64,000 bases of DNA from positions 41,592 through 105,591 of the forward strand of contig NZ_FOAZ01000013.1 in the NCBI RefSeq assembly GCF_900109465.1, read 5' to 3'. The notes beneath the pieces were generated by a model. That model ran no database searches, was not told the DNA's origin, and saw only the letters and a program-made list of their open reading frames with translations. The translations under genes were made by a program, and so were the position numbers. Of the stretch, positions 8,953 through 17,287 are shown one piece after another (the stretch's first letter is position 1; every line of letters starts with the position of its first letter). The DNA comes from Streptacidiphilus jiangxiensis (GTDB taxonomy: Bacteria; Actinomycetota; Actinomycetes; Streptomycetales; Streptomycetaceae).

Positions 8953-9717
8953 ATGCAGATCAGCGGAGTCTCCGCCGTCGTCACCGGTGGCGCCTCGGGC
9001 CTGGGTCTGGCCACCGCGACCCGGCTGGTCGAGCGCGGCGCGCACGTCGTCGTCCTGGACCTGCCCACCTCGAACGGCGAGGCGGTCGCCAAGGAGCTCG
9101 GCGAGCGAGCGCACTTCGTCGCCGGAGACGTGCGCAGCGCCGACGACGCCGCGCGCGCCGTGGCCACCGCGGCCGCGCAGGCGCCGCTGCGCATCGCGGT
9201 CAACTGCGCCGGTCTCGGCAAGGGCGGCCGCACCGTCGGGCGCGACGGAACGCCCTACGCACTGGAGGACTTCGAGTTCGTCATCGGCGTCAACCTGGTT
9301 GGCACCTTCAACGTGCTGCGCCTCGCGGCCGCCGAGATGGCGAGGACCGAGGAGGTCGACGGCGAGCGCGGCGTCATCATCAACACCGCCTCCGCCGCCG
9401 CCTACGAGGGCCAGATCGGCCAGTGCGCCTACTCGGCCTCCAAGGCCGGCATCGTCGGGATGACCCTGCCGATCGCCCGCGACCTGGCCGCCGCCAAGAT
9501 CCGCGTGATGACCATCGCCCCGGGCCTGTTCTCCACCCCGCTGCTGAACCGCAAGCCGCAGGAGTTCCTGGACGCCCTCGGCGCCCAGGTGCCGCACCCC
9601 TCGCGCCTCGGCGACCCGACCGAGTACGCCCACCTGGCGCTCGCCATCGTCGAGAACCCGATGCTCAACGGCGAGACCATCCGCCTGGACGGCGCCATCC
9701 GGATGTCCCCCAAGTAG
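8953..9717 (+). CDS. SDR-family 3-hydroxyacyl-CoA dehydrogenase (HSD10-like)
   Basis: The protein has 254 aa. It carries the Rossmann TGGASGLG motif (residues 10-17), an acidic residue in VVVLDLP that favours NAD, NCAGLG, and the catalytic YSASK near residue 157 with Ser in [11 protein letters not shown]. The insertions and overall pattern ([34 protein letters not shown]) match type-2 3-hydroxyacyl-CoA dehydrogenase (17-beta-HSD type 10), which oxidises (S)-3-hydroxyacyl-CoA. AAAGGAG lies upstream of the ATG. It is the first gene of a five-gene rightward operon under operator B. Confidence 0.9.
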   Translation: MQISGVSAVVTGGASGLGLATATRLVERGAHVVVLDLPTSNGEAVAKELGERAHFVAGDVRSADDAARAVATAAAQAPLRIAVNCAGLGKGGRTVGRDGTPYALEDFEFVIGVNLVGTFNVLRLAAAEMARTEEVDGERGVIINTASAAAYEGQIGQCAYSASKAGIVGMTLPIARDLAAAKIRVMTIAPGLFSTPLLNRKPQEFLDALGAQVPHPSRLGDPTEYAHLALAIVENPMLNGETIRLDGAIRMSPK

Positions 9718-9749
9718 AGCCAGTGGCAACCACGTCGAAAGGAACGGCC

Positions 9750-10532
9750 ATGGCCGACCTCGAGTACACGGTGCGCGACGGGATCGCGACCATCCTGCTC
9801 AACCGCCCCGAGCGCAAGAACGCCTTCACCATGGCGGTGGTCAACGCCTGGGCGGACGCCCTGCTCCAGGCCGATCAGGACCCGGAGGTCCGGGTCGTCG
9901 TGGTCACCGGCGCCGGCGGCTCCTTCTGCTCCGGCGTGGACCTGTCCGAGTTCAAGGGCGAAGAGCGCACCCCGCTGGCCGAGAAGCAGCTGCTCACCCG
10001 GAACGTGCACCGGGTGGCGCTCGCCCTGGAGGGGCTCGACAAGCCGGTCATCGCCGCCGTCACCGGCCCGGCCGTGGGCGCGGGGATGGACATGGCGCTG
10101 CTGTGCGACCTGCGTTTCGCCGGGCGCAGCGCCCGCTTCTCCGAGGGGTACATCAAGGTCGGCCTCGTCCCCGGTGACGGCGGCTGCTGGCTGCTGCCCC
10201 GGGTCGTCGGGACGTCGACAGCGCTGCGGCTGCTGTGGACCGGCGACTTCGTCGGCGCCGACGAGGCGCTGCGGATCGGCCTGGTGGACGAGGTCCACGA
10301 GGACGAGGACCTGATGGACGCCGTCCACGCCTACGCCGCACGGCTCGCCGAGCGCCCGCCGGTCGCCGTTCAGACGATCAAGCGCGCGGTCCGCCAGGGG
10401 GCCCGGCACGACCTGCGCACGCACCTGGACCTGATCTCCTCCCACCTGGCCGTGATCACCGCGACCGAGGACTCGAAGGAGGCCTTCGCGGCCTTCCAGG
10501 AGAAGCGCCCCGGCGTCTTCACCGGTCGCTGA
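9750..10532 (+). CDS. Enoyl-CoA hydratase/isomerase (crotonase family)
   Basis: The protein has 260 aa. It starts MADLEYTVRDG with GAAAGGAA upstream and is preceded by a 32-bp gap. Crotonase features are NRPERKNAFT, GAGGSFCSGVDLSEF near residue 60, TGPAVGAGMDMALLCDLR near residue 105 and VGLVPGDGGCWLLPR. The last segment has Asp where classical hydratases carry the second catalytic Glu, a pattern shared with broad-specificity EchA proteins. It is expected to hydrate 2-enoyl-CoA for the SDR encoded just before it. Confidence 0.9.
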   Translation: MADLEYTVRDGIATILLNRPERKNAFTMAVVNAWADALLQADQDPEVRVVVVTGAGGSFCSGVDLSEFKGEERTPLAEKQLLTRNVHRVALALEGLDKPVIAAVTGPAVGAGMDMALLCDLRFAGRSARFSEGYIKVGLVPGDGGCWLLPRVVGTSTALRLLWTGDFVGADEALRIGLVDEVHEDEDLMDAVHAYAARLAERPPVAVQTIKRAVRQGARHDLRTHLDLISSHLAVITATEDSKEAFAAFQEKRPGVFTGR

Positions 10533-10587
10533 ACCCGACCCCCCGTTCCACCGCCCAACCGCACCACCGATCGAGAGGCCCGCTGCT

Positions 10588-11709
10588 GTGCCCCACTCCC
10601 CCGGCCCGGACTCCTGCGCCGAACTGCGCACCCAGGTCCGGCAGCTGACCGCCGAGTGGCGGTCGGCCGGACGCTACGTCCCGCGCAGCGACTCCTGGCT
10701 GCGCTCCTTCGACCTGGAGTTCAGCAAGGAGCTCGCCGCGCGCGGACTGATCGCCATGACCTACCCGGTCGAGTTCGGCGGCGCCGCCCGCACCCACGTC
10801 GAACGCCTGGCCGTCACCGAGGAGTTGCTGCGCGCCGGCGCTCCGGTCGCCGCCCACTGGATCGGCGACCGGCAGATCGGCCCGGCGATCCTGCGACACG
10901 GCACGCGCGAGCTCCAGGAGGAGATCGTCCCGGCGATCGCCTCCGGCAAAGCCGTCTTCTGCCTGGGCATGAGCGAGCCCGAGGCGGGTTCCGACCTCGC
11001 CTCCGTGCGTACCTCGGCCGAGGCCGTGGCCGGAGGCTGGCGGATCAACGGCCACAAGATCTGGACCACCCAGGCCCACCACGCCACCCACGCCTACCTG
11101 CTGGCCCGAACCGAGCGCACCGGCCGCAAGCACGAGGGACTCACCGAGTTCGTCGTCGACATGCACGCCGAGGGCGTGACGGTCACCCCGATCGTCGACC
11201 TGAGCGGCGAGCACCACTTCAACGAGGTGCGCTTCGACAACGTCCTGGTCCCCGCCCACCGGGTGATCGGCGAGGTCGGCGGCGGCTGGCGGCAGATCGT
11301 CGAACAGCTCTCCTTCGAGCGCGGCGGCGCCGAGCGGGTGCTCTCCAGCTACCCCGTGCTGGTCGAGTTGATCGCCGAGACGGCGCGCCAGGCCGGCGAC
11401 CGCGAGCTGCGGGCGCTGCTCGGCTCCCTGGTCGCCCGGCTCGCGGTCCTGCGCCGGCTCTGCTTCGAGGTCGCCCAGGCGATGGACGACGGCCAGGCGC
11501 CCGTCCAGCAGGCCGCCGCCCTCAAGTACCTCGGCAACGCCTTCGAGCACGACGTCATCGAGGCGCTGCGCCTCACCGACCTGTGCCAGGACCCCGCCTT
11601 CGACAGCACCTTCGGCCAGGCCTTGCTGGCCTCGCCCGCCTTCAGCCTGCGCGGGGGCGCGGCGGAGGTCCTGCTCTCCCTCATCGCCCGCCAGGAGGCC
11701 CGCTCATGA
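10588..11709 (+). CDS. Acyl-CoA dehydrogenase, large subunit of a probable heteromeric enzyme
   Basis: The protein has 373 aa from a GTG start with GAGAGG upstream. FAD and substrate segments are clear: FCLGMSEPEAGSDLASVRT near residue 130, WRINGHKIWTTQAH, and a C-terminal FSLRGGAAEVLL in place of the IYEGTSQ of simple dehydrogenases. That ending, and the very next gene being a shorter dehydrogenase overlapping by 4 bp, resemble the FadE28/FadE29-type alpha2beta2 dehydrogenases of actinobacterial steroid side-chain breakdown, where only one subunit carries the catalytic base and full FAD site. The role in bulky acyl-CoA oxidation is inference. Confidence 0.88.
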   Translation: MPHSPGPDSCAELRTQVRQLTAEWRSAGRYVPRSDSWLRSFDLEFSKELAARGLIAMTYPVEFGGAARTHVERLAVTEELLRAGAPVAAHWIGDRQIGPAILRHGTRELQEEIVPAIASGKAVFCLGMSEPEAGSDLASVRTSAEAVAGGWRINGHKIWTTQAHHATHAYLLARTERTGRKHEGLTEFVVDMHAEGVTVTPIVDLSGEHHFNEVRFDNVLVPAHRVIGEVGGGWRQIVEQLSFERGGAERVLSSYPVLVELIAETARQAGDRELRALLGSLVARLAVLRRLCFEVAQAMDDGQAPVQQAAALKYLGNAFEHDVIEALRLTDLCQDPAFDSTFGQALLASPAFSLRGGAAEVLLSLIARQEARS

Positions 11710-12704
11710 GCCAGATCGCCGACGAGCTGCGGAGCCTGGTGGACGAACTCGCCTCGCGCGACGACAGCAGCACGAGCGCGGTGGACGGCCTGTGGGCCCA
11801 GCTCCGCGAGCTCGGTCTCCCCCGGGTGGGCATCCGCGAGGAGCGCGGCGGCTCCGGCGGCAGCCTCGACGACCTGCTCGTCCTGGTCCAGTCACTGGCC
11901 ACGCACGGCAAGGGCGTCCCCCTCGTCGAGTCCGCCACCGCCGACTGGGCGCTCGCCCACGTCCAGGACCTCGACGAGAGCCTGACCACGGTCCTCCTGC
12001 TGGAACACGCCCTCGACGCGAGCGACGGCACCGTCACCGCCGAGCTGACGGCCGTGCCATGGGCCCGCGACGCGGACCGACTGCTGCTCTGCGCCCCGGG
12101 CACCGCACCCCTGCTGGTGGACCTGCGCCACCCGTCCGTGCGCGTGCTGCCCGGCGAGAACCTGGCCGGGGAGCCGCGCGACACGGTGGTCCTCACCGCC
12201 AGCCCGGCGGCGCGGCTCGCCGCAGCTCCTGACCACGACGCCGTCCGGGAGCGGCTGGCGCTGCTGTGGTCGGCGGCCGTGCTCGGTGCCGCGCACGGCG
12301 CCTACCGGCTGACGAGGACCTACGTCTCCGAGCGGCGCCAGTTCGACGCCCCGCTGGTGAAGATCCCGGCGGTCGCCGGGAACCTGGCCCTGATGCGCGT
12401 GCAGCTCGTCCAGGCCGACGCGGCCCTCGCCCTCGCCCGCGAGGCCGACGCGTTGAGCGGCGCCGTCGACATCGCCCGGATCACCACCGCTGCCGCAGCC
12501 ACCGAGATCGCCCGGATCGCCCACCAACTGCACGGCGCCATGGGCATCACCGAGGAGTACCCGCTGCACCGCCTCACCCGCCGCCTCTGGTCCTGGCGCG
12601 ACGCCGTCGCGACCGAGCGCCACTGGGCCGAGAACCTGGGCCGCCGCGCGGCCGAGGCCGGCGAGAACGGCGTCTGGACCCGCCTCACCGCCACCGGCTC
12701 ATAG
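11706..12704 (+). CDS. Acyl-CoA dehydrogenase, small subunit of a probable heteromeric enzyme
   Basis: The protein has 332 aa, shorter than a stand-alone dehydrogenase (about 380). Its ATG overlaps the previous stop (ATGA). The N-terminal domain is recognisable (GLPRVGIREERGGSGGSLDD), the middle beta domain is degenerate with no TEPxxGSD motif, and the C-terminal helical domain has HQLHGAMGITEEYPLHRLT near residue 280. This is the pattern of the non-catalytic or half-active subunit of heterotetrameric FadE pairs. It most likely forms a complex with the product of 10588-11709. Confidence 0.86.
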   Translation: MSQIADELRSLVDELASRDDSSTSAVDGLWAQLRELGLPRVGIREERGGSGGSLDDLLVLVQSLATHGKGVPLVESATADWALAHVQDLDESLTTVLLLEHALDASDGTVTAELTAVPWARDADRLLLCAPGTAPLLVDLRHPSVRVLPGENLAGEPRDTVVLTASPAARLAAAPDHDAVRERLALLWSAAVLGAAHGAYRLTRTYVSERRQFDAPLVKIPAVAGNLALMRVQLVQADAALALAREADALSGAVDIARITTAAAATEIARIAHQLHGAMGITEEYPLHRLTRRLWSWRDAVATERHWAENLGRRAAEAGENGVWTRLTATGS

Positions 12705-12751
12705 CCCCGCCGACCACTCACATCCCGCACACCCAAGGCAAGGACGCCCGT

Positions 12752-13909
12752 ATGAAGCGCACCCTCTACACGGAGGAACACGAGGACTTCCGGATGATGA
12801 TCCGGGACTTCATCGCCAAGGAGGTGACGCCGCACTTCTCCGAGTGGGAGACCGCGCGGCGCACCCCGCGCGAGCTGTTCCACAAGCTCGGCGCCCTCGG
12901 CGTGATGGGCTTCGACATCCCGGAGGAGTACGGCGGGCCGGGCGAGACCAGCTTCAAGTACCAGGCGATCATCACCGAGGAGTGCGCGGCAGCCGCGGTC
13001 TCCTTCGCCCACTACTCGGTCACCACCAGCATCGTGCTGCCCTACCTGCTGAAGCTGGCGTCCGAGGAGCAGAAGCAGCGCTGGCTGCCCGGGATCGCCT
13101 CCGGCGCGATCGCGCTCTGCATCGCGATGACCGAGCCGGGCACCGGCTCGGACCTGGCCGGCATCCGCACCACCGCCAGACTCTCCGAGGACGGCACCCA
13201 CTACGTCCTCAACGGCGCCAAGACCTTCATCACCGGCGCCCTCAACTCCGAGCTCTGCGTCGTCGTCGCCCGCACCTCCCCCGCCACCGACGAGGACCGC
13301 CGCGCGGGCCTGACCCTGCTGGTCGTGCCCACCGACAGCGAGGGCTTCGCCTTCGGCCGTCAGCTGGAGAAGCTCGGGCTGCATGCCCGCGACACCTCCG
13401 AGCTGTCCTTCACCGACGTGCGCGTGCCCGTCGCGAACGTCCTCGGCGAGGTCGGCCGGGGCTTCTCCTACCTGGGCCAGAACCTGCCCCGGGAGCGGCT
13501 CTCGATCGGGGTCACGGCCGTGGCCTCCGCAGCGGCCGCGATCGAGTTCGCCAAGGCCTACGTGAAGGACCGCCAGGTGTTCGGCAAGCCGGTCGCCGCG
13601 TTCCAGAACACCAAGTTCGTGCTGGCCGAGTGCGCCGCCGAGGTCGAGGCCGCGCAGGCGATGACCGACAAGGCCATCGAACTGGACGACTCCCGCGAGC
13701 TGAGCGCCGCCGACGCCGCGCGGATCAAGCTGTTCTGCACCGAGGTCGCCGGCCGCGTCATCGACAAGTGCCTCCAACTGCACGGCGGCTACGGCTACAT
13801 GACCGAGTACCCGATCGCGCGCCTGTACGGCGACATCCGCGTCGCGCGCATCTACGGCGGCACCAGCGAGGTCATGAAGACCATCATCGCCAAGGACATG
13901 GGTCTGTAG
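12752..13909 (+). CDS. Acyl-CoA dehydrogenase (LCAD/IVD-like), copy 1
   Basis: The protein has 385 aa. It has the full fold with IAMTEPGTGSDLAGIRTTA, LNGAKTFITGA and the FAD-binding AFQNTKF and QLHGGYGYM segments. The end reads IYGGTSEVMKTIIAKD, which lacks the Glu of MCAD-type enzymes at that place; like long-chain and isovaleryl-CoA dehydrogenases it probably uses a Glu in the LPRERLSIG helix near residue 250. Most residues are shared with the proteins at 18122-19279 and, less closely, 22703-23860. It is the last enzyme gene of the operon and is followed after 4 bp by a small HTH-like ORF. Confidence 0.93.
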   Translation: MKRTLYTEEHEDFRMMIRDFIAKEVTPHFSEWETARRTPRELFHKLGALGVMGFDIPEEYGGPGETSFKYQAIITEECAAAAVSFAHYSVTTSIVLPYLLKLASEEQKQRWLPGIASGAIALCIAMTEPGTGSDLAGIRTTARLSEDGTHYVLNGAKTFITGALNSELCVVVARTSPATDEDRRAGLTLLVVPTDSEGFAFGRQLEKLGLHARDTSELSFTDVRVPVANVLGEVGRGFSYLGQNLPRERLSIGVTAVASAAAAIEFAKAYVKDRQVFGKPVAAFQNTKFVLAECAAEVEAAQAMTDKAIELDDSRELSAADAARIKLFCTEVAGRVIDKCLQLHGGYGYMTEYPIARLYGDIRVARIYGGTSEVMKTIIAKDMGL

Positions 13910-13913
13910 AGCA

Positions 13914-14315
13914 TTGGAGAGACAGCAAGGAACCCGGGTCGGCATCGACCCGGGTTCTCCGTTCTGCCGGCTCATCGACGCGGCGATCGAGGCCTGCCGT
14001 GACTCCCGCGAGTCGTTGGCCCAACTGGAACAGGGCCTCGTCGAGTTGCGGGACGATCGGTTGGGCGGCGCGGCGCCGCGACCCCTCGGCGGACCCGAGC
14101 GAAAGCTGCACTGGCAGCACTTCTACCGCACCGCCCAGGTGCTCAAGAGGGCGCTCGCGGACGCGCGGGCCGAGGCCTACCGCGCCGCCGTCGACGAGCA
14201 GGGATTCACCATCACCGGGCTGACCACGTACGCGGGGAACTCCCGACAACATGTCAGCCGCATGGTCGCCAAGGGCCGGGAGGCACTGGAAGCGCTGGAG
14301 GCCCACACGGAATGA
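13914..14315 (+). CDS. Small protein with C-terminal helix-turn-helix-like segment
   Basis: The frame encodes up to 133 aa from a TTG four bases after the preceding stop. The start is uncertain, because a strong 26-bp dyad (13931-13956) lies within the first codons and no convincing Shine-Dalgarno precedes the TTG; a start near 14015 is possible. The protein is helical and charged, and its last third (ITGLTTYAGNSRQHVSRM followed by a basic helix) looks like a DNA-recognition helix-turn-helix. I do not recognise a named family. Codon bias and position at the operon's end, just before a bidirectional terminator, support it as a real gene, perhaps a local regulator. Confidence 0.6.
   Translation: MERQQGTRVGIDPGSPFCRLIDAAIEACRDSRESLAQLEQGLVELRDDRLGGAAPRPLGGPERKLHWQHFYRTAQVLKRALADARAEAYRAAVDEQGFTITGLTTYAGNSRQHVSRMVAKGREALEALEAHTE
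13931..13956. promoter_or_regulatory. Perfect 11-bp inverted repeat with 4-base loop (operator or attenuator)
   Basis: Arms AACCCGGGTCG and CGACCCGGGTT flank GCAT, directly after the dehydrogenase stop and inside the 5-prime part of the small HTH-like ORF. It could terminate part of the operon transcripts, or be an operator for the HTH-like protein. The dyad is read directly; its role is inference. Confidence 0.6.
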
Positions 14316-14317
14316 CG

Positions 14318-14351
14318 TCGGCCCTCCTGCCCCGCCGGGCAGGAGGGCCGA
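14318..14351. terminator. Bidirectional terminator hairpin (15-bp perfect stem)
   Basis: The arms 14318-14332 and 14337-14351 pair perfectly around a CGCC loop, between the convergent ends of the HTH-like gene (+) and the secreted-protein gene (-). There is no U tract, as is usual for terminators in these genomes. Confidence 0.85.
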
Positions 14352-14363
14352 TCCGTGGGTGCG

Positions 14364-16226
14364 TCAGCCGGCCACCGCGGCGCCGGCGAAGGCGGCCTTG
14401 GCCGCGTCGGCGGGGAGACCGGTGAACAGCGGCGGGCGCATCGCGCCCGGGGTCAGCCGGTCGAGCACCCAGCCGCCGCGGTTCACGGTCGACGAGTCCA
14501 GGTTGTAGGCGCTCGCCAGACCGGCGTACAGCTCACCCTTGTCCTCGAAGGGCAGGAAGACGCGGACGCCGTGCTCCGAGCTGTCGCCGAACCCGTTCAG
14601 CGTCTCCGCGACGGCCGGCTGGTTCGGGTCGTCCATCCGCCACACGTCGCCGCCACCGAGCGTGGCCTTCAGGGAGGGGCCGACGACGTTCTGCAGCAGC
14701 TGCTCGGTCGTGCTCGTGAAGCCGATGTCGGTCTTGGTGAACGGAGCCGAGGGGCTGATCAGGCCCGTCTCGTCGAAGGTCGCCATGTAGAGCTTGTTCT
14801 GGAAGACGGTGAAGGTCCAGGCGTAGGCGTTGCCCGGGTTGCCGTTGAAGCCGGACGGGCCGAACTTGGGAGTCTGGCCCAGCAGGTTGGGCTTGTTGCC
14901 CCAGGTCTTGGTGGTCGGGTCGTAGACCGGCAGCGTCTTCTCGCCGTAGAGCAGGGTCGTCGTCTGCTGCGCGGTGCCCGGGGCGTGGATCCGGAAGATC
15001 GTGACGGCGCGGTTGGCACCGGTCATGTCGCGCATCTTGGCGACGTCACCGCTGGGCTGGCCGTAGGTCTTCCACAGCGTCTCGACGGCGCCCAGCGCGG
15101 CCGGGTTGTAGCTGCCGACGTAGAGGTCGCCGTTCCACTCCTGGATGCCGCCGAAGTCGATGCCCTTGGCAACGGCCGGGTCCGGGTCGTACTGGTCCCA
15201 GGAGAAGATCGAGTTCCAGGAGCCCGCGTCGGCCGTGGTGAGACCCGTGGACGGGATCGCCGGGCTCATCCAGATCTTGGACGGGCCGCCGACGACGGCG
15301 CCGTTCTGACCGGCCGGCTGGGTGCCCCAGCCGGAGACCACCAGGTGGTTGCCGAACGTGGCCAGGTAGCCGGCGTCGTTGGGCAGGGTGCCGACCGTGT
15401 CGAACTGGAACGGGTTGGTCTTGTTGCCGGTCCACTTGAGCACCTCGCCGCCGAGCCCGCCGGCCTGGCGCGCCGCGACGTAGAGGTTGCCGTCGGAGGC
15501 GACCACGCCGTTGCGGGCGCTCACGATGTTCGAGAAGGCGTGCGAGCCCAGGAACTTCCCGGTGCTGCCCTCGAAGGCGAACGCGGCCAGCCCGCTGTTG
15601 AGGTTCTGGCTGGTGTCACCGACCAGCTGGCCGAAGAAGAGCACCACGTCGTTGTTGGACGCGGCGGCGCGCAGGCCGAGGGTGCGCTGGAGGATCGGGT
15701 CGCCGGTCGGGGTGATGTCCTCGACCTTCTGCGTGTCCGCGTTGACCCGCAGGACGCGGGGAATCCGGGTGTCGCCGTACTCGGCGCCCAGGGTCGAGGC
15801 GGCCGGGCCCTTGCCGAACTCGCAGACCTGCGCGCCCGGGACCGTCTCCGGCGTCGTGTCGCCGTCCCAGAAGGAGGCGCCGCAGGTGAGGTTGGAGAGC
15901 GTGCCGTAGTAGCCGTAGTCACCGGAGCGGGCAGCGCTCCAGACGTAGTTTCCGTCGATCTTCGGCTGGTACCCGGTCGGGCAGGTGCCGTTGGCGGACG
16001 GCACGGGGTGAGCGCCGCCGATCGAGGCGAAGCAGTCGTCGACCGGAGCCTGGGCGACCTTCTGCACGTTCAGGATGGGCCCGGGGGCACTGGAGCCCGA
16101 GGCCGGAGTGGCGGCGACAGAGGCCGTGGCGGCAGGACCGATCAGGGCTGCGGCCGAGGCCACTCCTGCGGCGATCCACGCGTTGCGGCGGGCGCGGCTC
16201 TTCCTGGCGGTGGTTCGGACGTTCAT
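14364..16226 (-). CDS. Secreted protein of unknown function, probable beta-propeller-like fold
   Basis: From the ATG at 16226 the protein has 620 aa; longer in-frame starts exist but this one places a twin-basic N-terminus (KSRARRNAW), a hydrophobic core and an AxA site (ASVAAT, near residue 35) in the order of a secretory signal. The mature part has many short aromatic-rich repeats such as NGDLYVGSYNP, NKLYMATFDETG, DGNLYVAARQAGG and GELYAGLASAYN, spaced like blades of a beta-propeller, plus scattered cysteines. I do not recognise a named enzyme family. It stands alone between two regulon operons and shares an intergenic region with operator C, so it may be co-regulated. Confidence 0.8.
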   Translation of the reverse strand: MNVRTTARKSRARRNAWIAAGVASAAALIGPAATASVAATPASGSSAPGPILNVQKVAQAPVDDCFASIGGAHPVPSANGTCPTGYQPKIDGNYVWSAARSGDYGYYGTLSNLTCGASFWDGDTTPETVPGAQVCEFGKGPAASTLGAEYGDTRIPRVLRVNADTQKVEDITPTGDPILQRTLGLRAAASNNDVVLFFGQLVGDTSQNLNSGLAAFAFEGSTGKFLGSHAFSNIVSARNGVVASDGNLYVAARQAGGLGGEVLKWTGNKTNPFQFDTVGTLPNDAGYLATFGNHLVVSGWGTQPAGQNGAVVGGPSKIWMSPAIPSTGLTTADAGSWNSIFSWDQYDPDPAVAKGIDFGGIQEWNGDLYVGSYNPAALGAVETLWKTYGQPSGDVAKMRDMTGANRAVTIFRIHAPGTAQQTTTLLYGEKTLPVYDPTTKTWGNKPNLLGQTPKFGPSGFNGNPGNAYAWTFTVFQNKLYMATFDETGLISPSAPFTKTDIGFTSTTEQLLQNVVGPSLKATLGGGDVWRMDDPNQPAVAETLNGFGDSSEHGVRVFLPFEDKGELYAGLASAYNLDSSTVNRGGWVLDRLTPGAMRPPLFTGLPADAAKAAFAGAAVAG

Positions 16227-16347
16227 GGGATCTGCACCCTTCAGGTCGGATCCCGCCCTTGCGGCGGGGTGAGCCAGATCCTGAAGGCGCACGGGGGAGG
16301 TGCGGCAAGTGCTGTTGCGGAAACTTTTGATGGTCGGCATCAGGCGC

Positions 16348-16390
16348 TTGACAGTGGGCCTAAAGCACTAGAAAGTGAAGCAGCGCTAAC
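16348..16390 (+). promoter_or_regulatory. Regulon operator C with rightward promoter
   Basis: TTGACA (16348-16353), 17 bases and GAAAGT (16371-16376) precede the operator AGTGAAGCAGCGCTAAC (16374-16390). Spacing from TTGACA to operator is 26, as in copy B. An alternative -10, TAGAAA, lies at 16369. It serves the MaoC-SDR-dehydrogenase-CaiB operon starting at 16428. Confidence 0.7.
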
Positions 16391-16427
16391 CTGCGCCGTG
16401 GCCCTTTTCAAGAAGGTGTGCTGAACC

Positions 16428-16883
16428 GTGCCCATCGACCCTGCCGTCATCGGCAGCCGCTCGCCGCAGCACAGCCAGGAGGTCGAGCGCGGACGCCTGC
16501 GCTTCTTCGCCCACGCGACCGGCCAAGCCGACCCCGTCCACACGGACCTGGAGGCCGCGAAGGCCGCCGGGCACCGGGACCTGCCGGTGCCGCCGACGTT
16601 CCTGTTCTGCCTCGACATGGACAACCCGCGCCGTGGCGACTTCCTGGCCGGCCTGGGCGTCGACGTCCGCACGGTGCTGCACGGCGGCCAGAAGTTCGAG
16701 TACCACGCCCAGGCGTACGCCGGGGACACCCTCACCTTCGCCACCGAGGTCGTCGACGTCTACGCCAAGAGGGGCGGCGCGCTGGAGTTCATCGTCCGCG
16801 CCACCGAGGTGACCCGCGACGGCGAGCTGATCGCCACCCTGACCGGCACCATCGTGGTGCGCGACCCGAAGGCGGCAGCGTGA
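16428..16883 (+). CDS. MaoC-like/FAS1-like dehydratase, hotdog subunit 1
   Basis: The protein has 151 aa from a GTG start with AGAAGG upstream. It matches the N-terminal MaoC-like dehydratase family (hotdog fold): an RFFAHATGQADPVHTD segment around residue 25, then PPTFLFCLDM and LHGGQKFEYHAQAYAGD. Members pair with a second MaoC protein to hydrate (2E)-enoyl-CoA to the (3R)-hydroxy product. The next gene, overlapping by one base, encodes exactly such a partner, so the active unit is probably a heterodimer or heterotetramer like the ChsH1/ChsH2 hydratase of steroid catabolism. Confidence 0.86.
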   Translation: MPIDPAVIGSRSPQHSQEVERGRLRFFAHATGQADPVHTDLEAAKAAGHRDLPVPPTFLFCLDMDNPRRGDFLAGLGVDVRTVLHGGQKFEYHAQAYAGDTLTFATEVVDVYAKRGGALEFIVRATEVTRDGELIATLTGTIVVRDPKAAA

Positions 16884-17263
16884 TGAAGACAGGCGACACG
16901 CTCACCCTCGACGCCCCCGAGATCACCCGCACCGTGCTCGCCCTCTACGCGGGCGCGTCCGGGGACCACAACCCGGTGCACATCGACAGCGACGCCTGCC
17001 GCGAGGTCGGCATCCCGGACGTCTTCGCGCACGGGATGCTCTCGATGGCCTACCTGGGCCGCCTGCTGACGGACTGGGTGCCCCAGCGACGCATCCGCTC
17101 CTACGAGGTGCGCTTCTCCGCCATCACGCCCGTGCACGCCAAGCCTCGCTGCACCGGAACCGTCAGCCGCGTCGAGGACGGATTGGCCCACCTCGACCTC
17201 ACCATCTCCCTCCCCGACGGCACCGTGACCCTCGTCGGGTCCGCCGTCGTGCTCGCCAACTGA
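16883..17263 (+). CDS. MaoC-family (R)-specific enoyl-CoA hydratase, hotdog subunit 2
   Basis: The protein has 126 aa. It carries the hydratase-2 motif with catalytic Asp and His in ASGDHNPVHID near residue 30, then FAHGMLSMAYLGRLL. Its ATG overlaps the stop of the preceding MaoC-like gene (TGATG), which implies coupled synthesis of the two subunits. It should form the (3R)-hydroxyacyl-CoA used by the MFE-2-like SDR encoded next. Confidence 0.9.
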   Translation: MKTGDTLTLDAPEITRTVLALYAGASGDHNPVHIDSDACREVGIPDVFAHGMLSMAYLGRLLTDWVPQRRIRSYEVRFSAITPVHAKPRCTGTVSRVEDGLAHLDLTISLPDGTVTLVGSAVVLAN

Positions 17264-17287
17264 CATATCAGACAAGGACACCACGCA

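Noticed and set aside
13931..13956. Hairpin considered as a simple rho-independent terminator
   Set aside because: It lies inside an open frame with coding bias that continues to a proper bidirectional terminator at 14318-14351, so I left its role open rather than calling the operon end here.
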